A stretch of 49,073 nucleotides of DNA from Shewanella nanhaiensis (GTDB taxonomy: Bacteria > Pseudomonadota > Gammaproteobacteria > Enterobacterales > Shewanellaceae): positions 1 through 49,073 of the forward strand of contig NZ_JAHZST010000025.1 in the NCBI RefSeq assembly GCF_019457885.1. The letters run 5' to 3'. The notes under the pieces were generated by a model. It worked only from the letters and a program-made list of their open reading frames with translations, was not told the DNA's origin and searched no databases. This document shows, piece after piece, positions 1 to 8,672 of this stretch (its first letter is position 1; each line of letters starts with the position of its first letter). Made by a program: the position numbers and the translations under genes.

Positions 1-82
1 GTTTTTTATCCTCTATGACTTCGCTAAAAGTTAGAGTTCAATTAACATGAGTAGATATTCAGGCAAAGCCTAATTGATGATA

Positions 83-104
83 ACCACCTACTGAAGTAGG
101 TGGT
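83..104. repeat. Short perfect hairpin, possible IS200/IS605 or REP end
   Basis: A 9-bp perfect stem (ACCACCTAC / GTAGGTGGT) with a TGAA loop, followed by TTTAGGGC. There is no T-run directly after it on either strand, so it is not an ordinary terminator. Similar hairpins occur at the ends of IS200/IS605 elements and as REP sequences. The window starts only 82 bases upstream, so no transposase can be seen. The assignment to a mobile element is inference. Confidence 0.35.
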
Positions 105-118
105 TTAGGGCTGAAAAC

Positions 119-145
119 AAAAAAGGCCGCATATGCGGCCTTTTT
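119..145 (-). terminator. Terminator after carB
   Basis: A 16-base perfect palindrome (GGCCGCATATGCGGCC, 125-140) has A residues on its left and five T on its right, so it can terminate in both directions. It lies 17 bases beyond the carB stop and ends the carAB transcript. Confidence 0.85.
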
Positions 146-161
146 ACAAAGAAAGTAAAAA

Positions 162-3100
162 CTACTTAATTAATCTGTGTAGCTCTTGGACAGAGTTCAC
201 ATTGGTTCTGTCATCTGCTGCGTGAGCCATACAGGTAGCAAAAGCTGCATTTAAGGTAGTCGTGTAGTTCACTTTATAACGCAATGCACCACGACGAAGT
301 TGACGTGAATCTTCAATCGCCTGACGTCCTTCGGTTGTATTGACGATATAGGTATACTCATCATTCTTAATACGGTCAAGAATATGAGGACGACCTTCAT
401 GAACCTTGTTTACCAAGCGAGGGTTGATGCCCGCTTCGCCAAGCACAACCGCTGTTCCGTGAGTCGCATCAATCTCATAACCTAACTCAATAAGTTTAGC
501 GGCTAAGTCGACAACACGCGCTTTATCACTGTTACGTACTGAAAGCAGTGCACGGCCAGACTTAGGCACTTCACAAGTCGCGCCAAGCTGAGCTTTTGCA
601 TAGGCTTCAGCAAATGTCTCGCCAACCCCCATAACTTCACCCGTAGAGCGCATCTCAGGACCTAGCAGAGGATCAACACCAGGGAACTTGTTAAATGGCA
701 GCACCACCTCTTTTACAGAGTAGTAAGGCGGGATAACTTCCTGAGTGAAGTTCTGCGACTTAAGGCTTTGGCCAGCCATCACACGTGCGGCAATTTTAGC
801 TAAAGGAACACCCGTCGCTTTTGATACAAACGGCACAGTACGCGCAGCACGAGGGTTGACTTCAATCATATAGATCTCATCATCCTTCACGGCAAACTGG
901 ACGTTCATCAAACCAATAACACCCAGCTCCATCGCAAGCTTACCGACCTGCTCGCGCATACGGTTTTGAATATCATCACTTAAGCTATATGGCGGCAGTG
1001 AACAACCTGAGTCACCAGAGTGAACACCGGCTTGCTCAATATGCTCCATGATAGAGCCAACAACCACTGTTTCTCCATCACATACTGCATCGATATCGAT
1101 CTCAATCGCGTTATCTAGGAAGCGGTCGAGAAGTACAGGCGATGAGTTAGAAACACTGACCGCTTCATTGAAGTAACGGCGTAAGTCCGGCTCATCATAA
1201 ACAATCTCCATTGCACGGCCACCCAATACATAAGATGGGCGAACAACCAAAGGATAACCGATACGCTCAGCAGAAAGCACAGCACCTTCAACGGTTGTAA
1301 CCGTATCATTTTCTGGCTGCTTCATACCAAGACGCTCAATCGCTTGCTGGAAACGTTCACGGTCTTCGGCGCGGTCAATGGCATCAGGGCTGGTACCAAT
1401 AATCGGTACACCTGCGGCTTCAAGCTCACGAGCTAGTTTAAGAGGCGTCTGACCACCATATTGAACAATCACACCTTTTGGCTTTTCGATACGCACTATC
1501 TCAAGCACATCTTCAAGGGTTACTGGCTCAAAATAGAGTCTGTCGGAGGTATCGTAATCCGTCGATACAGTCTCAGGGTTACAGTTAACCATAATGGTCT
1601 CGTAACCATCTTCACGTAGTGCTAAAGCTGCGTGAACACAACAGTAATCAAACTCGATACCTTGACCAATACGGTTAGGACCGCCACCTAAAATCATGAT
1701 CTTGTCACGATTTGACGGAGCAGCTTCACACTCCTCCTCGTAGGTAGAGTACATGTAAGCGGTATCTGTCGAGAACTCTGCAGCACAGGTATCAACTCGC
1801 TTATAAACTGGGAAGATCTCATGTCTTTGACGCATTTTACGCATCTCTGACTCACTGATCCCAAGTAGGTTAGATAAGCGAATGTCAGAGAAACCTTTGC
1901 GCTTTAGCTGTCGTAGGAATGTGTTATTCATTCCTGACATACCAGACTCTTTCACTTGATCTTCAAGCTGCAACAGATCTTGGATTTGAACTAGGAACCA
2001 AGGGTCAATCTTGGTTAAGCCGAAGATATCATCGATAGATAAACCAGCACGGAATGCATCGGCAATGTACCAGATACGATCAGCACCAGGCTCCTGCAGT
2101 TCATGGCGAATACGCGCCATCGAATCCGCTTCATCGATATCGATAATCGGGTCTAAACCATTCATGCCAACTTCAAGACCGCGAAGGGCTTTTTGCAGAG
2201 ACTCTTGGAAAGTGCGACCAATGGCCATCACTTCACCTACCGACTTCATCTGAGTCGTTAGACGGTCATTTGAACCAGCAAACTTCTCAAAGTTAAAGCG
2301 TGGAAGCTTAGTCACTACGTAATCGATAGCAGGCTCAAATGATGCAGGTGTATTACCACCAGTAATATCATTTTTAAGCTCATCTAAGGTAAAGCCTACC
2401 GCCAATTTTGCGGCGATTTTTGCAATCGGGAAACCCGTTGCTTTAGAAGCTAGTGCCGATGAACGTGATACACGTGGGTTCATCTCGATGATAACCATAC
2501 GGCCATCTTTTGGATTAATACCAAACTGGACGTTCGAGCCACCCGTTTCAACACCAATCTCACGAAGCACTGCAAGCGATGCATTACGCATCAACTGGTA
2601 CTCTTTATCTGTCAGCGTTTGTGCTGGTGCTACAGTGATAGAGTCACCAGTGTGCACGCCCATAGGGTCAAAGTTTTCAATTGAGCAGACGATGATGCAG
2701 TTATCATTGCGATCACGTACCACTTCCATCTCGTACTCTTTCCAACCGATTAGCGACTCATCGATGAGTAACTCACTGGTTGGTGAAAGTTCAAGGCCTT
2801 GAGAACAGATCTCCTCGAACTCCTCCTTGTTATACGCGATACCACCGCCACTACCGCCCATGGTAAATGATGGGCGGATAATACATGGAAATCCAAGCTC
2901 AGCCACAACAGCATTCGCTTCATCCATACTATGGGCGATACCAGCACGAGGACATTCAAGACCAATCGCTTTCATAGCTTGATCGAAACGACTACGATCT
3001 TCAGCCTTATCAATAGCGTCAGCTGTCGCACCAATCATCTCTACGTTGAACTCTTCCAGTACACCTTTGCTCTCTAGCTCAAGGGCACAGTTCAGTGCAG

Positions 3101-3380
3101 TTTGACCACCCATGGTCGGCAAAATCGCATCTGGGCGCTCTTTTGCAATAATGTTACGAACAACTTCCCAATGGATCGGCTCGATATAAGTCGCATCGGC
3201 CATCTCAGGATCAGTCATAATGGTTGCAGGGTTAGAGTTCACCAGGATAACTCGATAACCCTCTTCGCGTAGCGCTTTACACGCTTGTGCACCAGAGTAA
3301 TCGAACTCACATGCCTGACCGATAACAATCGGACCAGCACCTAGGATAAGAATACTTTTTATATCTGTACGTTTTGGCAT
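162..3380 (-). CDS. carB: Carbamoyl-phosphate synthase large subunit
   Basis: This subunit makes carbamoyl phosphate from bicarbonate, ammonia (channelled from CarA) and two ATP, feeding both pyrimidine and arginine synthesis in the cytoplasm. The 1072 residues match the usual length. The two halves repeat the same architecture: a carboxyphosphate half starting with KSILILGAGPIVIGQACEFD, and a carbamate-kinase half from about residue 557 (KIMILGGGPNRIGQGIEFD). Each carries an ATP-grasp domain with glycine-rich loops (TMGGSGGGIAY; VLGGRAMEIV). The last 130 residues form the MGS-like allosteric domain that binds UMP/IMP/ornithine in the enterobacterial enzyme. The start lies 20 bases after carA, so the two form an operon. 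No lesion is visible. Confidence 0.98.
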   Translation of the reverse strand: MPKRTDIKSILILGAGPIVIGQACEFDYSGAQACKALREEGYRVILVNSNPATIMTDPEMADATYIEPIHWEVVRNIIAKERPDAILPTMGGQTALNCALELESKGVLEEFNVEMIGATADAIDKAEDRSRFDQAMKAIGLECPRAGIAHSMDEANAVVAELGFPCIIRPSFTMGGSGGGIAYNKEEFEEICSQGLELSPTSELLIDESLIGWKEYEMEVVRDRNDNCIIVCSIENFDPMGVHTGDSITVAPAQTLTDKEYQLMRNASLAVLREIGVETGGSNVQFGINPKDGRMVIIEMNPRVSRSSALASKATGFPIAKIAAKLAVGFTLDELKNDITGGNTPASFEPAIDYVVTKLPRFNFEKFAGSNDRLTTQMKSVGEVMAIGRTFQESLQKALRGLEVGMNGLDPIIDIDEADSMARIRHELQEPGADRIWYIADAFRAGLSIDDIFGLTKIDPWFLVQIQDLLQLEDQVKESGMSGMNNTFLRQLKRKGFSDIRLSNLLGISESEMRKMRQRHEIFPVYKRVDTCAAEFSTDTAYMYSTYEEECEAAPSNRDKIMILGGGPNRIGQGIEFDYCCVHAALALREDGYETIMVNCNPETVSTDYDTSDRLYFEPVTLEDVLEIVRIEKPKGVIVQYGGQTPLKLARELEAAGVPIIGTSPDAIDRAEDRERFQQAIERLGMKQPENDTVTTVEGAVLSAERIGYPLVVRPSYVLGGRAMEIVYDEPDLRRYFNEAVSVSNSSPVLLDRFLDNAIEIDIDAVCDGETVVVGSIMEHIEQAGVHSGDSGCSLPPYSLSDDIQNRMREQVGKLAMELGVIGLMNVQFAVKDDEIYMIEVNPRAARTVPFVSKATGVPLAKIAARVMAGQSLKSQNFTQEVIPPYYSVKEVVLPFNKFPGVDPLLGPEMRSTGEVMGVGETFAEAYAKAQLGATCEVPKSGRALLSVRNSDKARVVDLAAKLIELGYEIDATHGTAVVLGEAGINPRLVNKVHEGRPHILDRIKNDEYTYIVNTTEGRQAIEDSRQLRRGALRYKVNYTTTLNAAFATCMAHAADDRTNVNSVQELHRLIK

Positions 3381-3400
3381 TGCTTAAACCTTCTCCCTGA

Positions 3401-4546
3401 CTACTTGGCGTTCTGACGATACAATTCGATAAGTTCAATAAAGTGATTGAACAGAGGTGCGGCATCATTTGGACCTGGACTCGCTTCAGGGTGACCCTGG
3501 AAGCTAAATGCAGGTTTATCTGTTAAATGAATACCTTGCAGAGAGCCATCAAACAGTGACTTATGTGTCACCTTGATGTTAGCGGGTAAGCTAGATTCAT
3601 CAGCAGCAAAACCATGGTTTTGACTGGTGATCATCACATTACCTTGCTCGATATTACTCACAGGATGGTTTGCACCGTGATGGCCAAACTTCATCTTCAA
3701 GGTCTTAGCACCTGAAGCCAAAGCCAGTAACTGGTGGCCTAAACAGATCCCAAATACTGGGATATCTGTTTTCAGAATCTCTTGAATTGCTGCAATAGCG
3801 TAATCACATGGCTCCGGATCACCAGGACCATTTGACAGGAAGATCCCATCAGGATTCATCGCGAGTACTTCAGATGCAGGTGTTTGAGCTGGAACGACAG
3901 TCACATCGCAACCACGGTCAACTAACATACGCAGGATGTTACGTTTTACACCATAGTCATAAGCAACAACTTTATATTTAAGATCAGACTCAGGCGAATC
4001 ATCAGGTAAACCACCGACTAAGCGCCAGCTTCCGTTACGCCACTGATATTGAGTATCAGTAGTGACCTCTTTAGCTAAATCCATGCCTTTTAGACCAGGG
4101 AAAGCTTTTGCTTCTGCGAGCGCTTTCTCCACGTCTTGCTCACCAACTAGGATACACCCAGCTTGTGCGCCTTTTTCTCGTAGAATACGGGTTAACTTAC
4201 GCGTATCAATATCAGCAATACCAACAATGTTATTGGCTTTTAGGTAGTCACTGAGGGATTGTTGATTACGGAAGTTACTGGCAATTAAAGGAAGATCTCG
4301 AATGATTAGACCACAGGCATGAACTGAATCAGATTCTGTGTCTTCATCATTGGTTCCGGTATTACCAATATGAGGGTAGGTTAAAGTTACAATTTGGCGA
4401 GAATATGAGGGATCAGTAAGGATCTCTTGGTAACCTGTCATTGAAGTGTTAAAAACAACTTCACCAACAGCATGTCCATCGGCACCAATAGCTGTGCCAG
4501 AGAATACAGTTCCATCTTCGAGTACGAGTAAGGCAGACTTTGTCAA
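3401..4546 (-). CDS. carA: Carbamoyl-phosphate synthase small (glutaminase) subunit
   Basis: CarA releases ammonia from glutamine and passes it to CarB. It has the N-terminal CPSase small-chain domain (from TKSALLVLEDGTVFSG) and a C-terminal class I glutamine amidotransferase domain with the nucleophile elbow GICLGHQ and the His-Glu pair in HPEASPGP. I place the start at a TTG codon (4546), giving 381 residues, the family's usual size. A strong GGAGGT lies four bases upstream (4551-4556), and the next upstream in-frame start would add an unconserved hydrophobic stretch. It is the first gene of the carAB operon. The AT-rich 190 bases upstream must hold its promoter, but I could not assign a convincing ArgR or PurR box by eye. 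Confidence 0.97.
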   Translation of the reverse strand: MTKSALLVLEDGTVFSGTAIGADGHAVGEVVFNTSMTGYQEILTDPSYSRQIVTLTYPHIGNTGTNDEDTESDSVHACGLIIRDLPLIASNFRNQQSLSDYLKANNIVGIADIDTRKLTRILREKGAQAGCILVGEQDVEKALAEAKAFPGLKGMDLAKEVTTDTQYQWRNGSWRLVGGLPDDSPESDLKYKVVAYDYGVKRNILRMLVDRGCDVTVVPAQTPASEVLAMNPDGIFLSNGPGDPEPCDYAIAAIQEILKTDIPVFGICLGHQLLALASGAKTLKMKFGHHGANHPVSNIEQGNVMITSQNHGFAADESSLPANIKVTHKSLFDGSLQGIHLTDKPAFSFQGHPEASPGPNDAAPLFNHFIELIELYRQNAK

Positions 4547-4698
4547 CGCGACCTCCAAAAAGAGCCAAGCCACTAAAATATAATGTTTTTTCTTGCTTTT
4601 AAAATACCAATATCCGTTCAAATACGAAATTTTGACAAATTCGGACAAGCATATATGAATTAGCAGTCTTGGTCTATAGATTTAATTTTTTTAATATG

Positions 4699-4727
4699 AA
4701 AAAAAATCGCCAAATAGACGATTTTTT
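4699..4727 (-). terminator. Terminator after dapB
   Basis: On the minus strand, AATCGTC and GGCGATT pair (one G-U) around a TATTT loop and are followed by eight T. It sits 8 bases after the dapB stop and separates dapB from carA. Confidence 0.75.
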
Positions 4728-4734
4728 AAAATAA

Positions 4735-5547
4735 CTACTTAAGCCCTAAGACTTGCTGCATATCATAAAGACCCGCATCTTGCTCAACCAGCCAGGAAGC
4801 AGCTCTCATTGCTCCATTGGCAAAGGTCATCCTGCTTGAAGCTTTATGGGTGATCTCAATTCGCTCACCAATATCGGCGAACAGGGCGGTGTGCTCACCC
4901 ACTATGTCACCAGCACGTATGGTTGAGAAACCTATGGTTTGACGATCACGCTCACCGGTTATCCCCTCACGACCATAAACTGCGCACTTATCAAGGTCAC
5001 GGCCTAAAGTTTCGGCAATCACCTCTCCCATCTTAAGTGCTGTGCCCGATGGGGCGTCTTTCTTATATCTATGATGACCTTCGATAATCTCGATGTCGGT
5101 GTAATCTCCCATCACCTCTGCTGCAACCTCAAGCAGTTTCCACAGTAGATTAACGCCGACCGCCATATTAGGTGCCATCACCACAGGTGTCTTTTCAGCA
5201 TACGCTGAGATCTGTTCTTTTTGAGAGTGATTAAAACCTGTGGTTCCGATAACGATCGCTTTACCATGTTTGGCACACCAATCTGTATGCACCAAGCTCG
5301 CCTCTGGAGAGGTAAAGTCAATTAGAACATCGAAATCATCAACTGCAAGATCTAGTGAGTCAGTAATAGGTACATTCATCGAACCGACACCAGCAAGTTC
5401 CCCAGCATCAACACCAATTAAGGTGGAGCCAGCTCGCTCAATAACGGCACCTAAATAGATCATAGGTTGCTGCCTTGCGGCTTCAATAAGAGTTCTGCCC
5501 ATGCGGCCACTGCCACCAGTAATTGCGACTCTTACTTTTTCACTCAT
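4735..5547 (-). CDS. dapB: 4-hydroxy-tetrahydrodipicolinate reductase
   Basis: DapB reduces the dihydrodipicolinate precursor with NAD(P)H in lysine and meso-diaminopimelate synthesis, so it also supplies peptidoglycan. The N-terminal Rossmann motif is [14 protein letters not shown]. The family signature with the catalytic His and Lys is in the segment [20 protein letters not shown]. The length of 270 residues is normal. Two adjacent ATG codons (5550 and 5547) are possible; I chose the second because it is better spaced (6 bases) from GAGGAAG at 5554-5560. It stands alone between terminators, next to carAB as in other Shewanella. Confidence 0.97.
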
Positions 5548-5606
5548 CATAAACTTCCTCAGATAACCTTTCTCAATGCACAAAGTCTTAGCACTAATAT
5601 TTCCAC

Positions 5607-5634
5607 AAAAAAAAGCCTAAGCATTAGCTTAGGC
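5607..5634 (-). terminator. Terminator after fklB
   Basis: An 8-bp perfect stem (GCCTAAGC / GCTTAGGC) is followed on the minus strand by eight T. It lies directly after the fklB stop. Confidence 0.9.
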
Positions 5635-5642
5635 TCTTAATA

Positions 5643-6260
5643 TTACAGAATATCGAGTAACTCGACTTCAAATACGAGTGCCGAGTATGGCGGGATTGAA
5701 GCGCCTGCTCCACGCTCGCCGTAAGCTAGGTGATGTGGGACATATAGCTTCCACTTAGAACCAACTGGCATTAGCTGAAGTGCTTCAGTCCAACCAGCAA
5801 TAACACCCGATACTGGGAATTCAGCAGGCTGATCACGAACAACAGAGCTATCGAAAACATCACCACTGATGAAAGTACCGTGGTAGTGAGTACGAACAGT
5901 CGCATCTAGGCTTGGCTTACCACCAGTACCTTCGGTGATGATCTCATACTGTAAGCCAGACTCTAATGTCTGAACGCCATCACGCTTAGCGTTATCAGCA
6001 AGGAATGTTTCACCTTCAGCTGAAGCAGCTTCAGCGGCAGCTTCCTGTACCTTTTGAATGCGCTGGCTGATCTCAGTAAATGCAACCTGAAGATCTTGCA
6101 TAGCAACTTGACTCTCTTTACCGTCAAACGCATCAGATAGACCTAGCTGTACAGCTGAAATATCGATACCTTCGAAAGAGTTAGCAGCTAGCTGCTCACC
6201 AAGCTGGCGACCAACGCCATAACTTGCTTGCGCTTCAATAGTAGTAAACTTGTCAGACAT
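5643..6260 (-). CDS. fklB: FKBP-type peptidyl-prolyl cis-trans isomerase
   Basis: This isomerase speeds proline cis-trans isomerisation during protein folding. The 205 residues match E. coli FklB in length and in the start (SDKFTTIEAQASYGVGRQLGEQL). Residues 1-110 form the helical dimerisation domain. From about residue 115 comes the FKBP domain, with the usual LQYEIITEGTG, HYHGTFISGDVFDSS and LAYGERGAGASIPPYSAL blocks. There is no signal peptide, so it is cytoplasmic or possibly released by another route, as proposed for some relatives. It is a single-gene unit with its own terminator. Confidence 0.95.
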   Translation of the reverse strand: MSDKFTTIEAQASYGVGRQLGEQLAANSFEGIDISAVQLGLSDAFDGKESQVAMQDLQVAFTEISQRIQKVQEAAAEAASAEGETFLADNAKRDGVQTLESGLQYEIITEGTGGKPSLDATVRTHYHGTFISGDVFDSSVVRDQPAEFPVSGVIAGWTEALQLMPVGSKWKLYVPHHLAYGERGAGASIPPYSALVFEVELLDIL

Positions 6261-6345
6261 AATGATTCTACTCTCAATGATTCAAATTAATTTTCGCGCG
6301 ACAGTCTACCATAGTTAAAAAGAGTGATCTTGATAACCTTAATAT

Positions 6346-7146
6346 TTATTTCGTCTTTTGACAGCGATTTTGCACTTGACCTTTACTTGCCTGATAAAGT
6401 GGCATGACTTGAGACTGCATTTGAGTCAACTCATCGATTCTATGACCGTGGGATGGATGAGTGGAAAGCAGCTCTGGACCCTGCTCGCCACCTTGTTTTG
6501 CCATATTTTGCCACAACACCATACTCTGACTCGGATCGAACCCCGCTCTTGCCATCAACTCAACCCCCATCACATCCGCTTCACTCTCCTGCTCGCGTCC
6601 ATAGGGAAGAATAAAGCCTACTTGAGTCCCTAAACCAAGAGCCGCCATATAGAGATCTTTATTACTCACGCCGCCAGCACCCAATGCGACATCGGCCAAC
6701 TGCATTCCCGTACCTGTCAACTTGGCACGAGAAACCTGCTCATTGCTATGGTTAGCCAATACATGGGCGACTTCATGTCCAATCACCGTCGCTAGCTGGT
6801 CTTCATTTTCAGCCACCTTTAACAAACCGGTATAGACACCGATATGGCCACCAGGCAACGCAAAAGCATTCACCTGATCTGATTCAAACACCACCACATC
6901 CCATGGAAGGTTAGATTTAGGCAGCACGCTAGTTATCCTGTTCGCCACACAATCCACATAAGCATTTAGTTTAGGGTCTTGACTCACCTTCTCCTGTTTC
7001 TTTATCTGCTCAAATGAGCTCGCCCCCATCTGATCTATCTCTTGAGAGGAGAAGAGTAAAATCTGATTTCGTCCCGTCGGAGATTCAGTAGTGACACAGC
7101 CTGTTAGCGCTAAAGTCGAAAGAAGTAACACAGGTAGCAATTTCAT
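6346..7146 (-). CDS. M48 family metalloprotease, outer-membrane-type lipoprotein
   Basis: A zinc endopeptidase expected in the periplasm, lipid-anchored, and related to the LoiP/BepA/HtpX-type quality-control proteases. I start it at the ATG at 7146, which gives a clean lipoprotein signal peptide (MKLLPVLLLSTLALTGC, acylated Cys17). The catalytic motif HEVAH is at residues 124-128 and the third zinc ligand is in ESEADVMG (Glu189). There is no transmembrane bundle as in HtpX and no TPR extension as in BepA, so it is closest in build to LoiP. The 266 residues are intact. Position +2 after the Cys is Val, not Asp, which fits outer-membrane sorting. The exact substrate is unknown. Confidence 0.9.
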   Translation of the reverse strand: MKLLPVLLLSTLALTGCVTTESPTGRNQILLFSSQEIDQMGASSFEQIKKQEKVSQDPKLNAYVDCVANRITSVLPKSNLPWDVVVFESDQVNAFALPGGHIGVYTGLLKVAENEDQLATVIGHEVAHVLANHSNEQVSRAKLTGTGMQLADVALGAGGVSNKDLYMAALGLGTQVGFILPYGREQESEADVMGVELMARAGFDPSQSMVLWQNMAKQGGEQGPELLSTHPSHGHRIDELTQMQSQVMPLYQASKGQVQNRCQKTK

Positions 7147-7355
7147 CGGGCGATAATCCTTTATGTAAATACGTCTAGGTTCTAGGCAAGATTCTATCAA
7201 ACTTTTATTAACTTTTGTGCTACTGGAGCAAAGAGCCTTACAGGTGTCATGCGTTTAAGTTTAAGAGAAGTTCCTCCCTCTATAAACATCCAGATATCCC
7301 TACGCAAATCTCCTCCATCGCTGTTCCTGCGATCAGGGATAAGCACATCCATGTG

Positions 7356-7389
7356 CAAAAAAGCCCCGTATGCGTTAGCAAACGGGGCT
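7356..7389 (-). terminator. Terminator after dnaJ
   Basis: The stem AGCCCCGT / ACGGGGCT (7362-7369 with 7382-7389) is followed on the minus strand by a run of T. It ends the dnaK-dnaJ operon, 33 bases after the dnaJ stop. Confidence 0.9.
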
Positions 7390-7422
7390 TTATCAACTTT
7401 AATTTCGCTTTATGAATTAAAG

Positions 7423-8559
7423 TTAGCTATTTAAGTCTTGAAAAAACTTCTTCACACCATCGAAGAAACCTTCAGCTTTAGGGCTGTGTTTCTTAGACGA
7501 TGAACCCGCTAAGGTTTCATCAAATTCGCGAAGTAGCTCTTTTTGACGCTCGTTAAGTTTAACAGGCGTCTCCATCACAACTTTACAAAGTAGATCGCCA
7601 ACCGCATGACTGCGAACAGACTTAACGCCTTTACCGCGCATACGGAACATACGGCCCGTTTGCGTCTCAGCAGGGATCTTAAGATTAACCTTACCGTCTA
7701 AAGTAGGAACCTCTATCTCACCACCTAGGGCTGCTTTACCAAATGAGATTGGCACTTCGCAGTAGAGGTTATTACCATCACGAACAAAGATAGCATGCTC
7801 ACGCACACTAACCTGCACATAAAGATCACCTGGAGGTGCACCAAACTCGCCCGCTTCGCCTTCGCCAGATAGACGGATACGATCGCCGTTATCAACCCCA
7901 GCAGGGATCTTAACAGAGAGTGTCTTACTCTTCTCAACACGGCCTTCACCATGACACTTATTACATGGATCTTTAATGATCTTACCGCGACCATGACAGG
8001 TAGGACAGGCTTGTTGAACCGCAAAGAACCCCTGACGCATCTGCACTTGGCCTTGACCATGACAGGTACCACATGTGGTAGGCGATGTGCCTTTCTTGGC
8101 GCCGCTGCCATCACAAGTATCACAATGAGCCAAAGTTGGAATGCGTAGCTCTTTAGTCAAACCTTTAACAGCCTCTTCAAGAGAGAGTTCAAGGTTATAA
8201 CGCAGGTCGCTACCACGTGCTGCTTGACGTTGACCGCCACCGCGACGTCCACCACCGAAGATATCGCCGAACACGTCGCCGAATACATCACCGAAATCGG
8301 CATTGCCACCGAATCCACCGCCACCGCGGTTTGGATCGACACCGGCATGACCAAACTGGTCATAGGCGGCTTTTTTATCGCTATCGGTCAGGATTTCGTA
8401 GGCTTCTTTAACCTCTTTAAAACTGGTTTCAGCAGCTTTATCTCCTGGATTGCGATCCGGGTGAAACTTCATGGCTAAACGTTTGTAAGCCTTTTTAATT
8501 TCACGTTCGCTGGCATCACGTCCAACACTTAGTACTTCGTAATAATCTCGCTTTGACAT
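7423..8559 (-). CDS. dnaJ: Chaperone DnaJ (Hsp40)
   Basis: DnaJ delivers unfolded proteins to DnaK and stimulates its ATPase. The domains are in the usual order: J domain with the HPD triad (KFHPDRNPGDK, about residue 33), a Gly/Phe-rich linker (GGGGFGGNADFGDVFGDVFG), four CxxCxGxG zinc repeats starting at CDTCDGSG, and two C-terminal beta-sandwich domains. The 378 residues are typical. It follows dnaK by 113 bases that contain a strong hairpin, and is expected to be co-transcribed from the heat-shock promoters before dnaK. Confidence 0.98.
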   Translation of the reverse strand: MSKRDYYEVLSVGRDASEREIKKAYKRLAMKFHPDRNPGDKAAETSFKEVKEAYEILTDSDKKAAYDQFGHAGVDPNRGGGGFGGNADFGDVFGDVFGDIFGGGRRGGGQRQAARGSDLRYNLELSLEEAVKGLTKELRIPTLAHCDTCDGSGAKKGTSPTTCGTCHGQGQVQMRQGFFAVQQACPTCHGRGKIIKDPCNKCHGEGRVEKSKTLSVKIPAGVDNGDRIRLSGEGEAGEFGAPPGDLYVQVSVREHAIFVRDGNNLYCEVPISFGKAALGGEIEVPTLDGKVNLKIPAETQTGRMFRMRGKGVKSVRSHAVGDLLCKVVMETPVKLNERQKELLREFDETLAGSSSKKHSPKAEGFFDGVKKFFQDLNS

Positions 8560-8615
8560 AATCTCACGCTTTCTTTGATGAAGTTGTAGCTGATCTCGTA
8601 GCTAATCTTGTGACA

Positions 8616-8645
8616 ACGGGCGTTAGAGTTTCCCCTAACGCCCGT
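8616..8645 (-). promoter_or_regulatory. Intercistronic hairpin between dnaK and dnaJ
   Basis: An 11-bp perfect stem (ACGGGCGTTAG / CTAACGCCCGT) with an 8-base loop lies in the dnaK-dnaJ gap. No T-run follows it on the minus strand, so it is not a full intrinsic terminator. It may block 3' exonucleases or attenuate, giving more DnaK than DnaJ; this role is inference. Confidence 0.6.
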
Positions 8646-8672
8646 ATTCAATAATCTAGGGGTTAGCCTCTA

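Noticed and set aside
162..3380. Reading frames of 60-110 codons on either strand within carB, dnaJ, dnaK and other long genes
   Set aside because: They are shadows of well-supported genes without their own signals.
4547..4734. ARG box or PyrH/PurR site in the carA leader
   Set aside because: ATTCATATATG-like sequences are present, but no pair fits the TGAAT-N4-ATTCA spacing.
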